Positions 41,429 through 51,071 of a stretch of DNA of 64,000 bases are shown here, one piece after another. The number at the start of each line of letters is the position of its first letter. Position 1 is the first letter of the stretch. The DNA is taken from assembly GCF_947488715.1 (NCBI RefSeq), contig NZ_CANLAG010000002.1, forward strand, positions 558,001 to 622,000, written 5' to 3'. The position numbers and the translations under genes were made by a program. The stretch comes from an uncultured Tateyamaria sp. Its GTDB lineage: Bacteria > Pseudomonadota > Alphaproteobacteria > Rhodobacterales > Rhodobacteraceae. A model generated the notes under the pieces. It made no database searches and was not told the DNA's origin. It saw nothing but the letters and a program-made list of their open reading frames with translations.

Positions 41429-44116
41429 ATGGCAAAAAAGATGCTTATCGATGCCACCCACGCGGAAGAGACCCGCGTTGTGGTGGTCGACGGAAACAAG
41501 GTTGAGGAATTCGACTTTGAATCCGAAAACAAACGCCAGCTTGCTGGCAACATCTATCTCGCAAAGGTAACTCGGGTCGAACCGTCGCTTCAGGCGGCGT
41601 TTGTCGACTACGGTGGCAACCGCCACGGCTTCCTTGCGTTCTCGGAAATCCACCCGGATTACTACCAGATCCCCGTCGCCGACCGCGAGGCGCTGATGGA
41701 GGAAGAACGGGCTTACGTCGAAGCGCAAAAGGCGCGGGACGAAGCCGAGGAAAAATCTCGGTCCAAATCCAAATCGTCGCGCAGCCGGTCGCGATCCAAG
41801 GCATCCAAGACCAAGGATGACGATCCCAAGATCTCGACCGAGATCGAAGGAATGGAAACCATCGACCTCGAGGCAGATGTGCCCGAGGACGAGGCCGCGT
41901 CGCCGATGGAAACCGTCGCTGAAACACCGGTGGAAACACCTGCGGCAGACGAGGTCGAAACAGACGCAGCCCCCGCAGCCGAAGAGGCCGACACAACAGA
42001 CGCTGCAGCGGAAACCGATGCTGCCGAGGATGAGCCCGCAGAGGCCAAGGCCTCCGACGCCACATCCAAGGATGACAGCATCGAATCCGTCGCTGACGAG
42101 GACGACAGCGAAGACATCCGGCCCGTGCGCAAACCACGCCCGCGCCGCTTCAAGATCCAGGAAGTCATCAAGGTTCGCCAGATCCTGCTGGTGCAGGTTG
42201 TCAAGGAAGAGCGCGGCAACAAGGGCGCGGCCCTGACCACATATCTGTCGCTGGCCGGGCGCTACTGTGTCCTGATGCCGAACACAGCCCGTGGCGGCGG
42301 CATCAGCCGCAAGATCACCAACGCTGCTGACCGCAAGAAACTCAAAGAGATCGCGAACGAGATCGACGTGCCACAAGGCGCGGGCCTGATCGTGCGGACG
42401 GCGGGCGCACAGCGTACCAAGTCCGAGATCAAGCGCGATTACGAATACCTGCAACGCCTGTGGGAACAGATCCGCGAGCTGACGCTGAAATCCATCGCGC
42501 CGGCCAAGATCTACGAAGAGGGCGACCTGATCAAACGCTCGATCCGCGACCTCTACAATCGCGAGATCGACGAGGTCTTTGTCGAGGGCGAGCGTGGATA
42601 TCGCATCGCCAAGGACTTCATGAAAATGATCATGCCGTCCCACGCCAAGAACGTGAAACAGTATCAGGACAGCCTGCCGCTCTTCGCGCGCTATCAGGTC
42701 GAAACCTATCTGGGTGGCATGTTCAACCCGACGGTTCAGTTGAAATCCGGCGGCTACATCGTGATCGGCGTGACCGAGGCACTGGTCGCCATCGACGTGA
42801 ACTCGGGCCGTGCGACCAAGGAAGGGTCGATCGAGGAAACCGCTCTCAAGACCAACCTGGAGGCCGCCGAAGAGGTGGCGCGCCAATTGCGTCTGCGTGA
42901 CCTTGCCGGCCTGATCGTCATCGACTTCATCGACATGGACGAGCGCAAGAACAACTCAGCCGTCGAAAAGCGGATGAAGGACAAGCTCAAGACCGACCGC
43001 GCCCGCATTCAGGTGGGCCGCATCTCGGGCTTTGGCCTGATGGAGATGTCGCGCCAACGTCTACGCCCCGGTATGATCGAGGCTACGACACAGCCCTGCG
43101 CGGCTTGTCACGGCACCGGCCTGATCCGGTCGGACGACAACCTGGCCTTGTCCATTCTGCGCCAGATCGAAGAGGAAGGCACGCGCCGCCGCTCGCGCGA
43201 AGTGCTGGTGAAATGCCCCGTGGGCATCGCCAACTTCCTCATGAACCAAAAGCGTGAACACATCGCCCAGATCGAAGCGCGTTATGGCCTTTCGGTCCGG
43301 ATCGAAGGGGACCCGCATCTGGTCAGCCCTGATTTCACAGTCGAAAAGTTCAAGACCGCGACACGTGTGGTCAAGGCCGTAGCAGCCCCGGTTGTTTCGG
43401 TGGACACGTCCATCATGGATCAGGTGGACGAAGACGAGGCCGAAATCGAAGAGGTCGAGGCCGCCGAAACCACAGTGACAGAGGACGGCGAACCCAAACC
43501 AAAACGCCGCCGCCGTCGTCGTCGCCGGTCGCGCAGCAAGTCGTCGACCACCACGTCGGATGAAACCACGGACGCGTCCGAAGAGGGCGGCGAAGCCGAA
43601 GACACAGGCACAGAGCCAGTCGCAGAAGACGCAGCAAGCCCTGAGCCTGAAGCGGAAAAGCCCGAGGCTGAGGCACATGTCGAAGCCGCATCTGAAGATG
43701 CCGAAGCGGCAGAGCCCGTGGCGAAAAAGACACCGACTCGCACGCGCAGCACCAGCCGTTCGACGTCCACACGCAGCAGCGCCGCAACCAAGGCCAAAGC
43801 CGCCAAGGCTGCGGAAGAGGCTGAAGCACCGGCAGAGGACGCCAAAGCAGAGCCTGCACCAAAACCGAAGACCACGCGCACACGTTCCACCAAGGCCAAA
43901 ACGGCCGCGGCTGAACCTGCACCCGTGGCCGAGGTGGCGTCAGAGCCTGAGGTCACAAGCCCTGAACCAGCCCCCGTTGAGGCCGAGGCGCCCGTTGCCG
44001 TGGTTGCAGAACCGGTGGTCGAGGCTGCACCAGAAGTTGCCGAAGTGGCACCTGAACCCGCACCTGACGAACCGCCAAAGCCTAAGAAACGTGGCTGGTG
44101 GTCACTGGGCAAGTAA
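41429..44116 (+). CDS. rne: Ribonuclease E
   Basis: 895 residues. N-terminal S1 domain (starts MAKKMLIDATHAEETRVVVV) interrupted by a long acidic and Lys/Ser-rich insert (about 100-235). Next come the RNase H-like/DNase I-like catalytic core with VAIDVNSGRATKEG and VIDFIDMDERKN (metal-binding Asp residues) and the Zn-link CAACHGTG. The last ~330 residues are low-complexity Ala/Glu/Pro with an Arg-rich patch (RRRRRRRRSRSKSS-like, near 700), the expected scaffold for degradosome partners and RNA. It initiates mRNA decay and rRNA/tRNA processing. A GTG 15 bases upstream is a less likely start. Confidence 0.95.
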   Translation: MAKKMLIDATHAEETRVVVVDGNKVEEFDFESENKRQLAGNIYLAKVTRVEPSLQAAFVDYGGNRHGFLAFSEIHPDYYQIPVADREALMEEERAYVEAQKARDEAEEKSRSKSKSSRSRSRSKASKTKDDDPKISTEIEGMETIDLEADVPEDEAASPMETVAETPVETPAADEVETDAAPAAEEADTTDAAAETDAAEDEPAEAKASDATSKDDSIESVADEDDSEDIRPVRKPRPRRFKIQEVIKVRQILLVQVVKEERGNKGAALTTYLSLAGRYCVLMPNTARGGGISRKITNAADRKKLKEIANEIDVPQGAGLIVRTAGAQRTKSEIKRDYEYLQRLWEQIRELTLKSIAPAKIYEEGDLIKRSIRDLYNREIDEVFVEGERGYRIAKDFMKMIMPSHAKNVKQYQDSLPLFARYQVETYLGGMFNPTVQLKSGGYIVIGVTEALVAIDVNSGRATKEGSIEETALKTNLEAAEEVARQLRLRDLAGLIVIDFIDMDERKNNSAVEKRMKDKLKTDRARIQVGRISGFGLMEMSRQRLRPGMIEATTQPCAACHGTGLIRSDDNLALSILRQIEEEGTRRRSREVLVKCPVGIANFLMNQKREHIAQIEARYGLSVRIEGDPHLVSPDFTVEKFKTATRVVKAVAAPVVSVDTSIMDQVDEDEAEIEEVEAAETTVTEDGEPKPKRRRRRRRRSRSKSSTTTSDETTDASEEGGEAEDTGTEPVAEDAASPEPEAEKPEAEAHVEAASEDAEAAEPVAKKTPTRTRSTSRSTSTRSSAATKAKAAKAAEEAEAPAEDAKAEPAPKPKTTRTRSTKAKTAAAEPAPVAEVASEPEVTSPEPAPVEAEAPVAVVAEPVVEAAPEVAEVAPEPAPDEPPKPKKRGWWSLGK

Positions 44117-44120
44117 AGAA

Positions 44121-44156
44121 GAGGGGGCGTGCCTAAGGCGCGCCCTCAACCTTTTT
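44121..44156 (+). terminator. Terminator of rne
   Basis: GAGGGGGCGTGCC pairs with GGCGCGCCCTC across TAA and is followed by AACCTTTTT. It overlaps the last codons of the convergent tusA gene. Confidence 0.75.
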
Positions 44157-44373
44157 GGATCAGGTAGGTTTGCACCGTGCCGGACTGGTCCATGGACAAC
44201 AACGTGTGTCCAGCCTCCGCGCAAAAGTGCGGCACATCTACAATCGCTGCCGGATCATCGGCCATGACATGCAATGTCTGACCGCTCGCCAGCGCCTGCA
44301 ATCTCTTGCGCGCTTTCAAAACGGGCAGGGGGCACAACAGCCCGGTTGCGTCGAGTGTTTGATCTGCATTCAT
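44146..44373 (-). CDS. tusA: TusA-family sulfurtransferase
   Basis: 75 residues: MNADQTLDATGLLCPLPVLK, then ARKRL.... The CPxP motif with the sulphur-carrying Cys lies at about 14-17 of the TusA fold. It relays persulphide sulphur, for example to tRNA thiolation or molybdenum cofactor enzymes. The ribosome binding site is weak, and an upstream in-frame Met at 44415 would add 14 residues. It converges on rne and diverges from ccdA. Confidence 0.85.
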   Translation of the reverse strand: MNADQTLDATGLLCPLPVLKARKRLQALASGQTLHVMADDPAAIVDVPHFCAEAGHTLLSMDQSGTVQTYLIQKG

Positions 44374-44465
44374 GCCAGCCACATATGCGTGATGTTTCAA
44401 CCTGTCCACAGACATGTGACCACAGGTCCCGTGACGTGGGCCGATCCACAGGTTAGGTGGGTTAC

Positions 44466-45218
44466 ATGTTCGGAATAGATATCATCGACGCAAGTCTTCT
44501 GCCTGCCATGAGCATCGCGCTCCTCGCTGGCATCGTGAGTTTTCTCAGCCCTTGTGTCTTGCCAATCGTGCCGCCTTACCTGGCCTACATGTCGGGGATG
44601 AGCGTCAACGAAATGTCGGACGGGCGTTCGGGCCGCAACCGCGCGACAATCACCGCGTTGTTTTTCGTGTTGGGCCTCAGCACGGTATTCCTGATCCTTG
44701 GATTTGCCGCATCCGCCTTTGGCGCGTTCTTTCTCAGCAACCAAATCCTGTTTGCTCAAATCTCCGGTGCGGTGATCATGATCTTTGGCCTGCACTTTCT
44801 GGGCGTCTTCCGCATCCCGTTTCTGGACCGTGAGGCGCGTATGGAAGCGGGTGACCAGGGCGGATCGTCCTTTGGTGCCTATGTTTTGGGGCTCGCTTTT
44901 GCCTTTGGATGGACGCCTTGCATTGGGCCGCAACTGGGTGCGATCCTGACCCTCGCCGCCTCCGAGGCATCGGTGACGCGCGGCACCTTCCTGCTGGGTG
45001 TCTATGCGGCGGGCCTTGGCATTCCGTTCCTGCTGGCCGCGATGTTCATGAGCCGCGCGATGGGCCTGATGAACCGGATCAAACGGCACATGGCACTGAT
45101 CGAAAAGGTCATGGGCGGTTTGCTGTTGGTGGTCGGGGCCGCGATGCTCTTTGGCTGGTTCACACGATTTTCGTTCTGGCTGCTGGAACAGTTCCCGGCG
45201 CTGGCCACTCTGGGCTGA
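44466..45218 (+). CDS. ccdA: Cytochrome c biogenesis protein CcdA
   Basis: A 250-residue protein with six membrane segments. The two redox Cys are in FLSPCVLPIVPPY (about 27-39) and GWTPCIGPQLG (about 150-160). It moves reducing power from cytosolic thioredoxin across the inner membrane to periplasmic thiol proteins for cytochrome c maturation. AGGTGG lies five bases before the ATG. A GTG three codons upstream is less likely. Confidence 0.94.
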   Translation: MFGIDIIDASLLPAMSIALLAGIVSFLSPCVLPIVPPYLAYMSGMSVNEMSDGRSGRNRATITALFFVLGLSTVFLILGFAASAFGAFFLSNQILFAQISGAVIMIFGLHFLGVFRIPFLDREARMEAGDQGGSSFGAYVLGLAFAFGWTPCIGPQLGAILTLAASEASVTRGTFLLGVYAAGLGIPFLLAAMFMSRAMGLMNRIKRHMALIEKVMGGLLLVVGAAMLFGWFTRFSFWLLEQFPALATLG

Positions 45219-45308
45219 TCACGGGCAACACCTGCCGCGACATGATCCGGTGACCGCCTTACTTTAGCCCCGGACTTGCGCTAGGCTGCATCGAACAGAG
45301 GTGCAGTG

Positions 45309-46535
45309 ATGAGCAGCAAGCATCCCCATTCCGTAGCGCGACGCCGGGTGTTCTACATCCCCGGCTACGACCCGATTCATCCCCGCCGCTACCGCGAACT
45401 CTACCGCAAGGAAGGCGCGGCGCAGGCGACCATATCCGGCTACGACCTGCACCTGCGGCCCAAATCCGGCGATGGCCATTACGGCTGGCAAGTCGATGCC
45501 GAGATGGCAGGGGCCGCCACGCATACCGATATGGATGTGTTGGTATGGTCCGACATTGTCCGCGACAGCATGGAAACCTCGATCCCCGGCACATACGCGC
45601 AACTCGCGCGCACCGCTTGGACATACATCAGCACAGGCGCACTGCGCCGTCTGATGCGTCTGCGCAAAGGACCTGTGATCGCGGCCCTCTATCCCGTGGG
45701 CATGCTCTTGTTTCAATTGCTGGTGGCCCTTGCGGTTGCGACCTTGATCTGGCGCGGCGGCGCGTGGCTGGCAAGCAGCGTCGGCGCATGGGCCGGGGCC
45801 GCGCTTGGTGTGATCGCCATGATCGCAATCCTTCGGTGGTTCAAATCCAAGGACGGTAAGTTCTTTGCCTACTACCTGATGCACGACTACGCCTATTCTG
45901 CGGCCTCACGCGGTGCGAATCCGGCACCTCTAGAGGAGCGGATGGCCGCGTTTGCCGACAGCATCGCCGAGGCACTTGGCGATACGGATATCGACGAAGT
46001 GTTGGTTGTCGGCCATTCCTCCGGCGCGCATCTCGGGGTGTCCATCATGGCCGACCTGATCCGCGCGGGCAGGGTGCCTGCACAGGGGCCGGCGCTGTCG
46101 TTCCTGTCGTTGGGACAGGTGGTGCCGATGGTCTCGTTTCTGCCCGACGCGCACCGCTTGCGCGCTGACCTGCAATACCTGTCCAGCCGTTCAGAACTGG
46201 CCTGGGTCGATGTGACCGCGCCGGGCGACGGATGTGCCTTTGCACTCTGTGATCCGGTGTCCGTGTCCGGCGTCGCACCCGCTGACAAACGCTGGCCGCT
46301 GGTCTTTTCCGCCGCCTTCACCCAGACGCTCAGCCCCGAACGGTGGTCAGAGCTGCGGTGGCGGTTCTTCCGGCTGCACTTCCAATACATGTGTGCGTTC
46401 GATCGGCCCAAGGACTATGACTATTTCCAGATCACCGCCGGGCCGATCACGCTGCGTGAACGGTACGCAGATCGCCCGCCGTCAAAGTCGCGGATCGACC
46501 ATGCGGTGTCCAAATACACCTCGGTCGCCGCATGA
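45309..46535 (+). CDS. Alpha/beta-hydrolase-like protein with membrane segments, unknown
   Basis: 408 residues. The start RRRVFYIPGYDPIHPRRYRE looks like a first beta strand with an oxyanion loop. Two membrane segments follow (about 124-148 and 152-170). The second half has VLVVGHSSGAHLG (about 232-244), the nucleophile elbow of a serine hydrolase, and a late LHFQYMC... region with possible acid/His residues. A hydrolase of lipid or ester substrates at the membrane is plausible. It is translationally coupled (ATGA) to a P450 gene, suggesting a joint pathway. GAGGTGCAGTG precedes the ATG. Confidence 0.7.
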   Translation: MSSKHPHSVARRRVFYIPGYDPIHPRRYRELYRKEGAAQATISGYDLHLRPKSGDGHYGWQVDAEMAGAATHTDMDVLVWSDIVRDSMETSIPGTYAQLARTAWTYISTGALRRLMRLRKGPVIAALYPVGMLLFQLLVALAVATLIWRGGAWLASSVGAWAGAALGVIAMIAILRWFKSKDGKFFAYYLMHDYAYSAASRGANPAPLEERMAAFADSIAEALGDTDIDEVLVVGHSSGAHLGVSIMADLIRAGRVPAQGPALSFLSLGQVVPMVSFLPDAHRLRADLQYLSSRSELAWVDVTAPGDGCAFALCDPVSVSGVAPADKRWPLVFSAAFTQTLSPERWSELRWRFFRLHFQYMCAFDRPKDYDYFQITAGPITLRERYADRPPSKSRIDHAVSKYTSVAA

Positions 46536-47878
46536 TCCCGCCAAAACCTCCTAGCAGGCCAGACCGCGTGTCGCTGCGCCGCTATGCGCAACTGTTCCGT
46601 CAGGACATCCTGTCGGCCCAACCCGCGCGGCTTTATCGCGCTTGGATGGCCGAATTTCGCACGCCGTTCTTTCGCAGCTATCTGATGAACCAGCCGGATC
46701 TGGTGAAAACCGTGCTCAAGGACCGGCCAGAGGCGTTTCCGAAATCCGACCGCATTGGCGAAGGGCTGCGCCCGCTGCTTGGAAACTCGGTTTTTCTGAC
46801 CAATGGTGAGACGTGGAAACGGCAACGCCGCATCATCGACCCCGCCTTCGAAGGGGGGCGTTTGCGCGAAACCTTCCCAGCCATGTGGGACGCGTCAGAG
46901 GCTGCGGCCCGGCGGCTGCCCCTTGGTGAAACAGAGATCGAGGCACAGACCAGCCATGCGGCCGCCGATGTCATCTTTCGCACGCTGTTCTCGATCCCTA
47001 TCGAAAACGAACTGGCCAGCGCCGTTTTCCACGAATTCCGTGCCTATCAACGCAGCCAACCGATCCTGAACCTTGCCGCGTTTGTGCCCTTGCCGCGCTG
47101 GATGCCGCGCCTGTTTCGCCGTGACACCCGCGACAGCGCCGCGCGCATTCGTGCGTTGATCTCGCAACTGGTGACAGAGCGCGCCGCGGAGATCGCCAAT
47201 GGCACTGCGCCTGATGACCTGGCGACCAAGATCATGACCACCGTCGACCCCGAGACGGGTGAGACATTTTCCCCAGACGAAATGGTGGATCAAGTGGCGA
47301 TCTTCTTTCTCGCCGGCCACGAAACCAGCGCATCTGCGCTCGCTTGGGCGTTGTACCTTATGGCGCTCTACCCCGACTGGCAGGAAAAAGTCGCCGTCGA
47401 GGCGCAGGCGCTGGACACCTGCAACTTTGGTGTGATGTCCAAATTGCCCGTGACGCGGGACGTGTTTCGCGAAACGCTGCGGCTATATCCGCCAGTGCCG
47501 ATGATGGTGCGAGAGGCGACATGCCCCGAACAGTTCCGCGACCGCGACATCAAGCCGGGCAGCCAACTGGTTCTCAGCCCCTGGCATTTGCACCGTCACG
47601 AACGGCTTTGGGATCGTCCCGACGACTTTGATCCGGGCCGGTGGCACACCGAGAATGGCAAGGCCTGCGCCCGCGACGCCTACATCCCGTTCTCCGCTGG
47701 CGCACGTGTATGCACCGGGGCCGGGTTCGCCATGGTCGAAGGACCGCTGATTCTGGCCCGGCTATTGCGTGATGTGTCCGTTTCCACTGTGCCAAATCGC
47801 ACGCCAGTCCCCGTTGCGCACCTCACCGTGCGCGCAAAAGATGGCATCTGGCTGAATTTGCAAAAAAGACAGCGCTAA
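46532..47878 (+). CDS. Cytochrome P450
   Basis: A 448-residue P450. I-helix FLAGHETSASALAWAL (oxygen activation, about 252-267), K-helix ETLRLYPPVP (ExxR), and haem loop FSAGARVCTGAGFAMVEG with the Cys ligand (about 391-408). It has no membrane anchor and so is a soluble class I type needing ferredoxin partners, which are not nearby. Substrate unknown. Clan features (GHETSA, RLYPP) are like fatty-acid-type CYPs. It overlaps the hydrolase gene by four bases. Confidence 0.93.
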   Translation: MIPPKPPSRPDRVSLRRYAQLFRQDILSAQPARLYRAWMAEFRTPFFRSYLMNQPDLVKTVLKDRPEAFPKSDRIGEGLRPLLGNSVFLTNGETWKRQRRIIDPAFEGGRLRETFPAMWDASEAAARRLPLGETEIEAQTSHAAADVIFRTLFSIPIENELASAVFHEFRAYQRSQPILNLAAFVPLPRWMPRLFRRDTRDSAARIRALISQLVTERAAEIANGTAPDDLATKIMTTVDPETGETFSPDEMVDQVAIFFLAGHETSASALAWALYLMALYPDWQEKVAVEAQALDTCNFGVMSKLPVTRDVFRETLRLYPPVPMMVREATCPEQFRDRDIKPGSQLVLSPWHLHRHERLWDRPDDFDPGRWHTENGKACARDAYIPFSAGARVCTGAGFAMVEGPLILARLLRDVSVSTVPNRTPVPVAHLTVRAKDGIWLNLQKRQR

Positions 47879-47958
47879 CATTCCTGCTGCGGGATTAACG
47901 ACGCGCAATGAATGGGTTAGACGTGCGCCCATTGATCACACCACCTTGGAGAACCCGA

Positions 47959-48852
47959 ATGCCTGACTTTTTGAAAATGCGCGACCAAATGGAAAAAGGC
48001 GCGGGGTTCATTGCCGCTTTGGATCAGTCGGGCGGCTCCACGCCCAAAGCACTGGCACTCTACGGCGTTGATGCCAACGACTATGACGGCGAAGACGCGA
48101 TGTTCGCAGAAATCCAGCGCATGCGGGAACGCATCATCCGCGCACCCGATTTCACGAACACCAAGGTGATCGGCGCGATCCTGTTCGAAAAGACGCTGAA
48201 CGAACGCATCGATGACCAGTCTGTGCCTGAACATCTGTGGGAAAAGCGCGGCGTTGTGCCATTCCTCAAGATCGACAAGGGGCTGGAGGATGAAGCGAAC
48301 GGTGTGCAGCTTCTCAAACCCATTCCCGGTCTGGCCGACACGCTGTCCGCGGCCAAGGCGTTGGGCGTGTTCGGCACCAAGGAGCGTTCGGTCATCAACA
48401 GCGCAAACCAGGACGGCGTCGCCGCAATTGTCGACAACCAGTTTGCCGTCGCCCACGAAGTCATTGCCGCCGGTATGGTGCCAATCATCGAACCTGAGGT
48501 GAATATCCACTCCGAAACCAAGGCAGAGGCCGAAACGATGCTGGCCGATGCACTGATGGCGCGGGTCGAGGGGCTGTCCGAGGGGCAGGACGTGATGCTC
48601 AAGCTGACGCTGCCCGAACAGGCTGGCTTGTACGACGCGCTGGCCGATCACCCGCGTGTTGTGCGCGTGGTGGCCCTGTCGGGTGGCTATTCCACCGCTG
48701 ATGCCAGCGCGCGTTTGGCGCAAAACCACAAGATGATCGCCAGCTTTAGCCGTGCGCTGACCCAGGGTCTGCAACGTGATATGTCGGATGCGGAATTTGA
48801 CGCATCTCTGGGCGCCAACATCAACACCATCTACGACGCGTCAATTTCCTGA
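47959..48852 (+). CDS. Class I fructose-bisphosphate aldolase
   Basis: A 297-residue Schiff-base aldolase of the bacterial class I type: MRDQMEKGAGFIAALDQSGG at the start, the lysine-containing strand in VMLKLTLPEQ (about 213-222), and IEPEVNIHS. It splits or forms fructose-1,6-bisphosphate in glycolysis or gluconeogenesis without metal. GGAGAACCCGA before the ATG fixes the start. The longer frame from 47908 is not supported. Confidence 0.92.
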   Translation: MPDFLKMRDQMEKGAGFIAALDQSGGSTPKALALYGVDANDYDGEDAMFAEIQRMRERIIRAPDFTNTKVIGAILFEKTLNERIDDQSVPEHLWEKRGVVPFLKIDKGLEDEANGVQLLKPIPGLADTLSAAKALGVFGTKERSVINSANQDGVAAIVDNQFAVAHEVIAAGMVPIIEPEVNIHSETKAEAETMLADALMARVEGLSEGQDVMLKLTLPEQAGLYDALADHPRVVRVVALSGGYSTADASARLAQNHKMIASFSRALTQGLQRDMSDAEFDASLGANINTIYDASIS

Positions 48853-48862
48853 CGCGCGGCAC

Positions 48863-49081
48863 CTAGCGATGCATGTAATACGCTAGGACATACACGCGGA
48901 TCGCAGAGGCCAGACCCGTATCTGGGTCGCGATTCGCATCAATTTCGCTCGCCAACGCGTTGATTGGTATGTTCTTTTCCTGAGCGATATCACGGAACGC
49001 GTCCCAAAACGGGCGCTCGAGTGATACGCTGGTGCGGTGCCCCCGAAGCGTCAAAGACCGTTTCTGGGGGCGTCCGCTCAC
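48863..49081 (-). CDS. Ribbon-helix-helix domain protein
   Basis: A 72-residue protein: RSLTLRGHRTSVSLERPFWD (strand plus first helix) and a following helix pair, typical of the RHH_4 family (COG4321). Such proteins bind DNA as dimers. The target is unknown. Last gene of the fumC operon; its start overlaps the preceding stop (ATGA). Confidence 0.88.
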   Translation of the reverse strand: MSGRPQKRSLTLRGHRTSVSLERPFWDAFRDIAQEKNIPINALASEIDANRDPDTGLASAIRVYVLAYYMHR

Positions 49082-49245
49082 TGTTCGGCCCAGAACTGTC
49101 GTGCCGGGTCCAGGGCCGCCATCCGCGCATAGGTGTTCAGCACGCGGGCCAATGCACCCTCGTTTGCGCGGATATACCGGCGCGCCCGGCGCAATGTCCG
49201 GATCTTCTGTTTTGCTGTCTGGTCTTTGTCCAATTCTCGGGTCAT
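49078..49245 (-). CDS. Small basic protein in the fumC operon, unknown
   Basis: 55 residues from MTRELDKDQTAKQKIRTLRR, helical and basic. AAAAGG lies eight bases before this ATG, and it leaves a 43-base gap after the DUF4169 gene. Upstream in-frame Met codons (49269, 49311, 49320) would extend it by 8-25 residues, two of them overlapping the DUF4169 gene. I know no function. Confidence 0.55.
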   Translation of the reverse strand: MTRELDKDQTAKQKIRTLRRARRYIRANEGALARVLNTYARMAALDPARQFWAEQ

Positions 49246-49288
49246 CAGGGCACCTTTTACACTCAACATCCGTGCGTATGCCCGATCT

Positions 49289-49501
49289 TTATGGCGTTTT
49301 AGGGTCTTCATCTGCGCCATACGGTGGCGTGTCCAAGGCTTTTCCGTCCAGCGCACGCGTTTGACGGGAATTTTCCAACGCGCTCTGCTGTTTCTCGGCC
49401 TTGGTCCGCCCGAAGGCCACCGCATTGTTGTCGGCGCGCGCCCGTTTCGCAGCGCGCGCCCGATCCTTGCGGACCTTGTTCAGGTTGATCGGCGTGCTCA
49501 C
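49289..49501 (-). CDS. DUF4169 protein
   Basis: A 70-residue, highly basic helical protein: [20 protein letters not shown]..., [10 protein letters not shown], the DUF4169 pattern seen downstream of fumC in Rhodobacterales. The function is unknown. Its start overlaps the fumC stop (ATGA). Confidence 0.85.
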   Translation of the reverse strand: MSTPINLNKVRKDRARAAKRARADNNAVAFGRTKAEKQQSALENSRQTRALDGKALDTPPYGADEDPKTP

Positions 49502-50889
49502 TTGGGCCCGATCATGTTTTCGGGTCGCACAACGCGGTTGAACGTCTCTTCGTCCACAAACCCGAGCGCAATTGCCTCTTGCAACAGGGTGGTGCCGTTC
49601 TTGTGCGCTGTTTTGGCGACCTTTGTGGCGTTGTCATAGCCGATCTCGGGCGCCAGCGCCGTGACCAGCATCAGCGACTCGCGCATCAGCTTGTCGATCC
49701 GCACTTCGTCCGCTTCCAGCCCCACAACCAGATTGTCGGTGAACGCCGAACTGGCGTCACCCAGCAATTGCATGGACTGCAGCACGTTGTAGGCCATCAT
49801 CGGTTTGTAGACGTTCAGCTCAAAATGTCCCTGCGACCCGGCAAAACCAACGGCCGCATCATTGCCCATGACATGCGCGCAAACCTGTGTCAGCGCCTCG
49901 CACTGTGTCGGGTTCACTTTGCCCGGCATGATGGACGAACCGGGCTCGTTCTCGGGCAGGACAAGTTCGCCCAGACCGCAACGCGGGCCAGAGCCAAGCA
50001 GACGAATGTCGTTGGCGATCTTGAACAGCGACGCCGCCACAGTCTTGAGCGCGCCCGACATCTCGACCATGGCGTCATGTGCCGCCAGCGCCTCGAACTT
50101 GTTCGGCGCGGTGACAAAGGGCAGGTCGGTGATGTCGGCCATGTGACCGGCAACCGCCTCGGCCCATCCGACCTTGGTGTTCAGCCCGGTGCCCACCGCT
50201 GTACCGCCCTGCGCCAGCTCGTAAATGCGGCCCAACGAATCCTTGACGCGCTGAATGCCCATCGCAACTTGGTGGCTGTAGCCGGAAAATTCCTGGCTGA
50301 GAGTCAGAGGGGTCGCATCCTGTGTGTGCGTGCGCCCGATTTTGATGATCCCGTCAAAGGCCGCAACCTTGGCCTCCAACGCCGCGTGCAGCTTTTCCAG
50401 ACCTGGCAGCAACACGTCACGCGCTGTCATCGCTGTCGAAATGTGCATCGCCGTTGGAAAGGTGTCGTTCGATGACTGACCCATGTTGCAATGGTCATTG
50501 GGGTGCACGGGGTCTTTGGACCCGATCACGCCACCCAGCAATTCGATGGCCCGGTTTGCGATCACCTCGTTGGCGTTCATGTTCGACTGCGTGCCGGACC
50601 CTGTTTGCCAAACCACCAGTGGAAAGTTGTCATCCAGCTTGCCGTCGACCACTTCGCCCGCGGCCGCAATAATCGCGTCGGCCAGTTTGGCGTCCAGCGT
50701 GCCTTGGGCCTTGTTCTGCATCGCGCAGGCTTTCTTGATCACACCCAATGCGCGGACGACGGCGACCGGTTGCTTTTCCCAGCCGATGGGAAAGTTCATG
50801 ATCGACCGCTGCGTCTGCGCGCCCCAATACTTGTCGGACGGAACCTCGAGAGGGCCAAAGCTGTCGGATTCGGTGCGGGTGTCGGCCAT
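49498..50889 (-). CDS. fumC: Fumarate hydratase class II
   Basis: A 463-residue fumarase/aspartase-superfamily enzyme that interconverts fumarate and malate in the TCA cycle without Fe-S. The signature [16 protein letters not shown] (about 315-330) holds the catalytic Ser loop, with [14 protein letters not shown] and [11 protein letters not shown] upstream. AAGGAGCCG before the ATG at 50889 sets the start. It heads a four-gene unit with DUF4169, a small basic protein and an RHH protein, all tightly spaced. Confidence 0.97.
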   Translation of the reverse strand: MADTRTESDSFGPLEVPSDKYWGAQTQRSIMNFPIGWEKQPVAVVRALGVIKKACAMQNKAQGTLDAKLADAIIAAAGEVVDGKLDDNFPLVVWQTGSGTQSNMNANEVIANRAIELLGGVIGSKDPVHPNDHCNMGQSSNDTFPTAMHISTAMTARDVLLPGLEKLHAALEAKVAAFDGIIKIGRTHTQDATPLTLSQEFSGYSHQVAMGIQRVKDSLGRIYELAQGGTAVGTGLNTKVGWAEAVAGHMADITDLPFVTAPNKFEALAAHDAMVEMSGALKTVAASLFKIANDIRLLGSGPRCGLGELVLPENEPGSSIMPGKVNPTQCEALTQVCAHVMGNDAAVGFAGSQGHFELNVYKPMMAYNVLQSMQLLGDASSAFTDNLVVGLEADEVRIDKLMRESLMLVTALAPEIGYDNATKVAKTAHKNGTTLLQEAIALGFVDEETFNRVVRPENMIGPK

Positions 50890-51071
50890 CGGGCGGCTCC
50901 TTGCTGGTGTCTTTGTTCCCCATGCATGTACCGGGGACAGCGCGGGCAAACAAGCGGTCCGCGCACGCGTCTGTGACCTTGTGATCGGCGTATTTCGGGC
51001 CGAAACAGGTGCAAGTTCCCGTCAACCGCCCTATATGTAAGGCAACAGTGCGCAGCCCAAGGAGCAAACCC

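Noticed and set aside
41357-42886. Minus-strand frame of 509 codons opposite rne
   Set aside because: The repetitive hydrophobic and Cys-rich translation is the mirror of the Ala/Glu-rich coding strand of RNase E.
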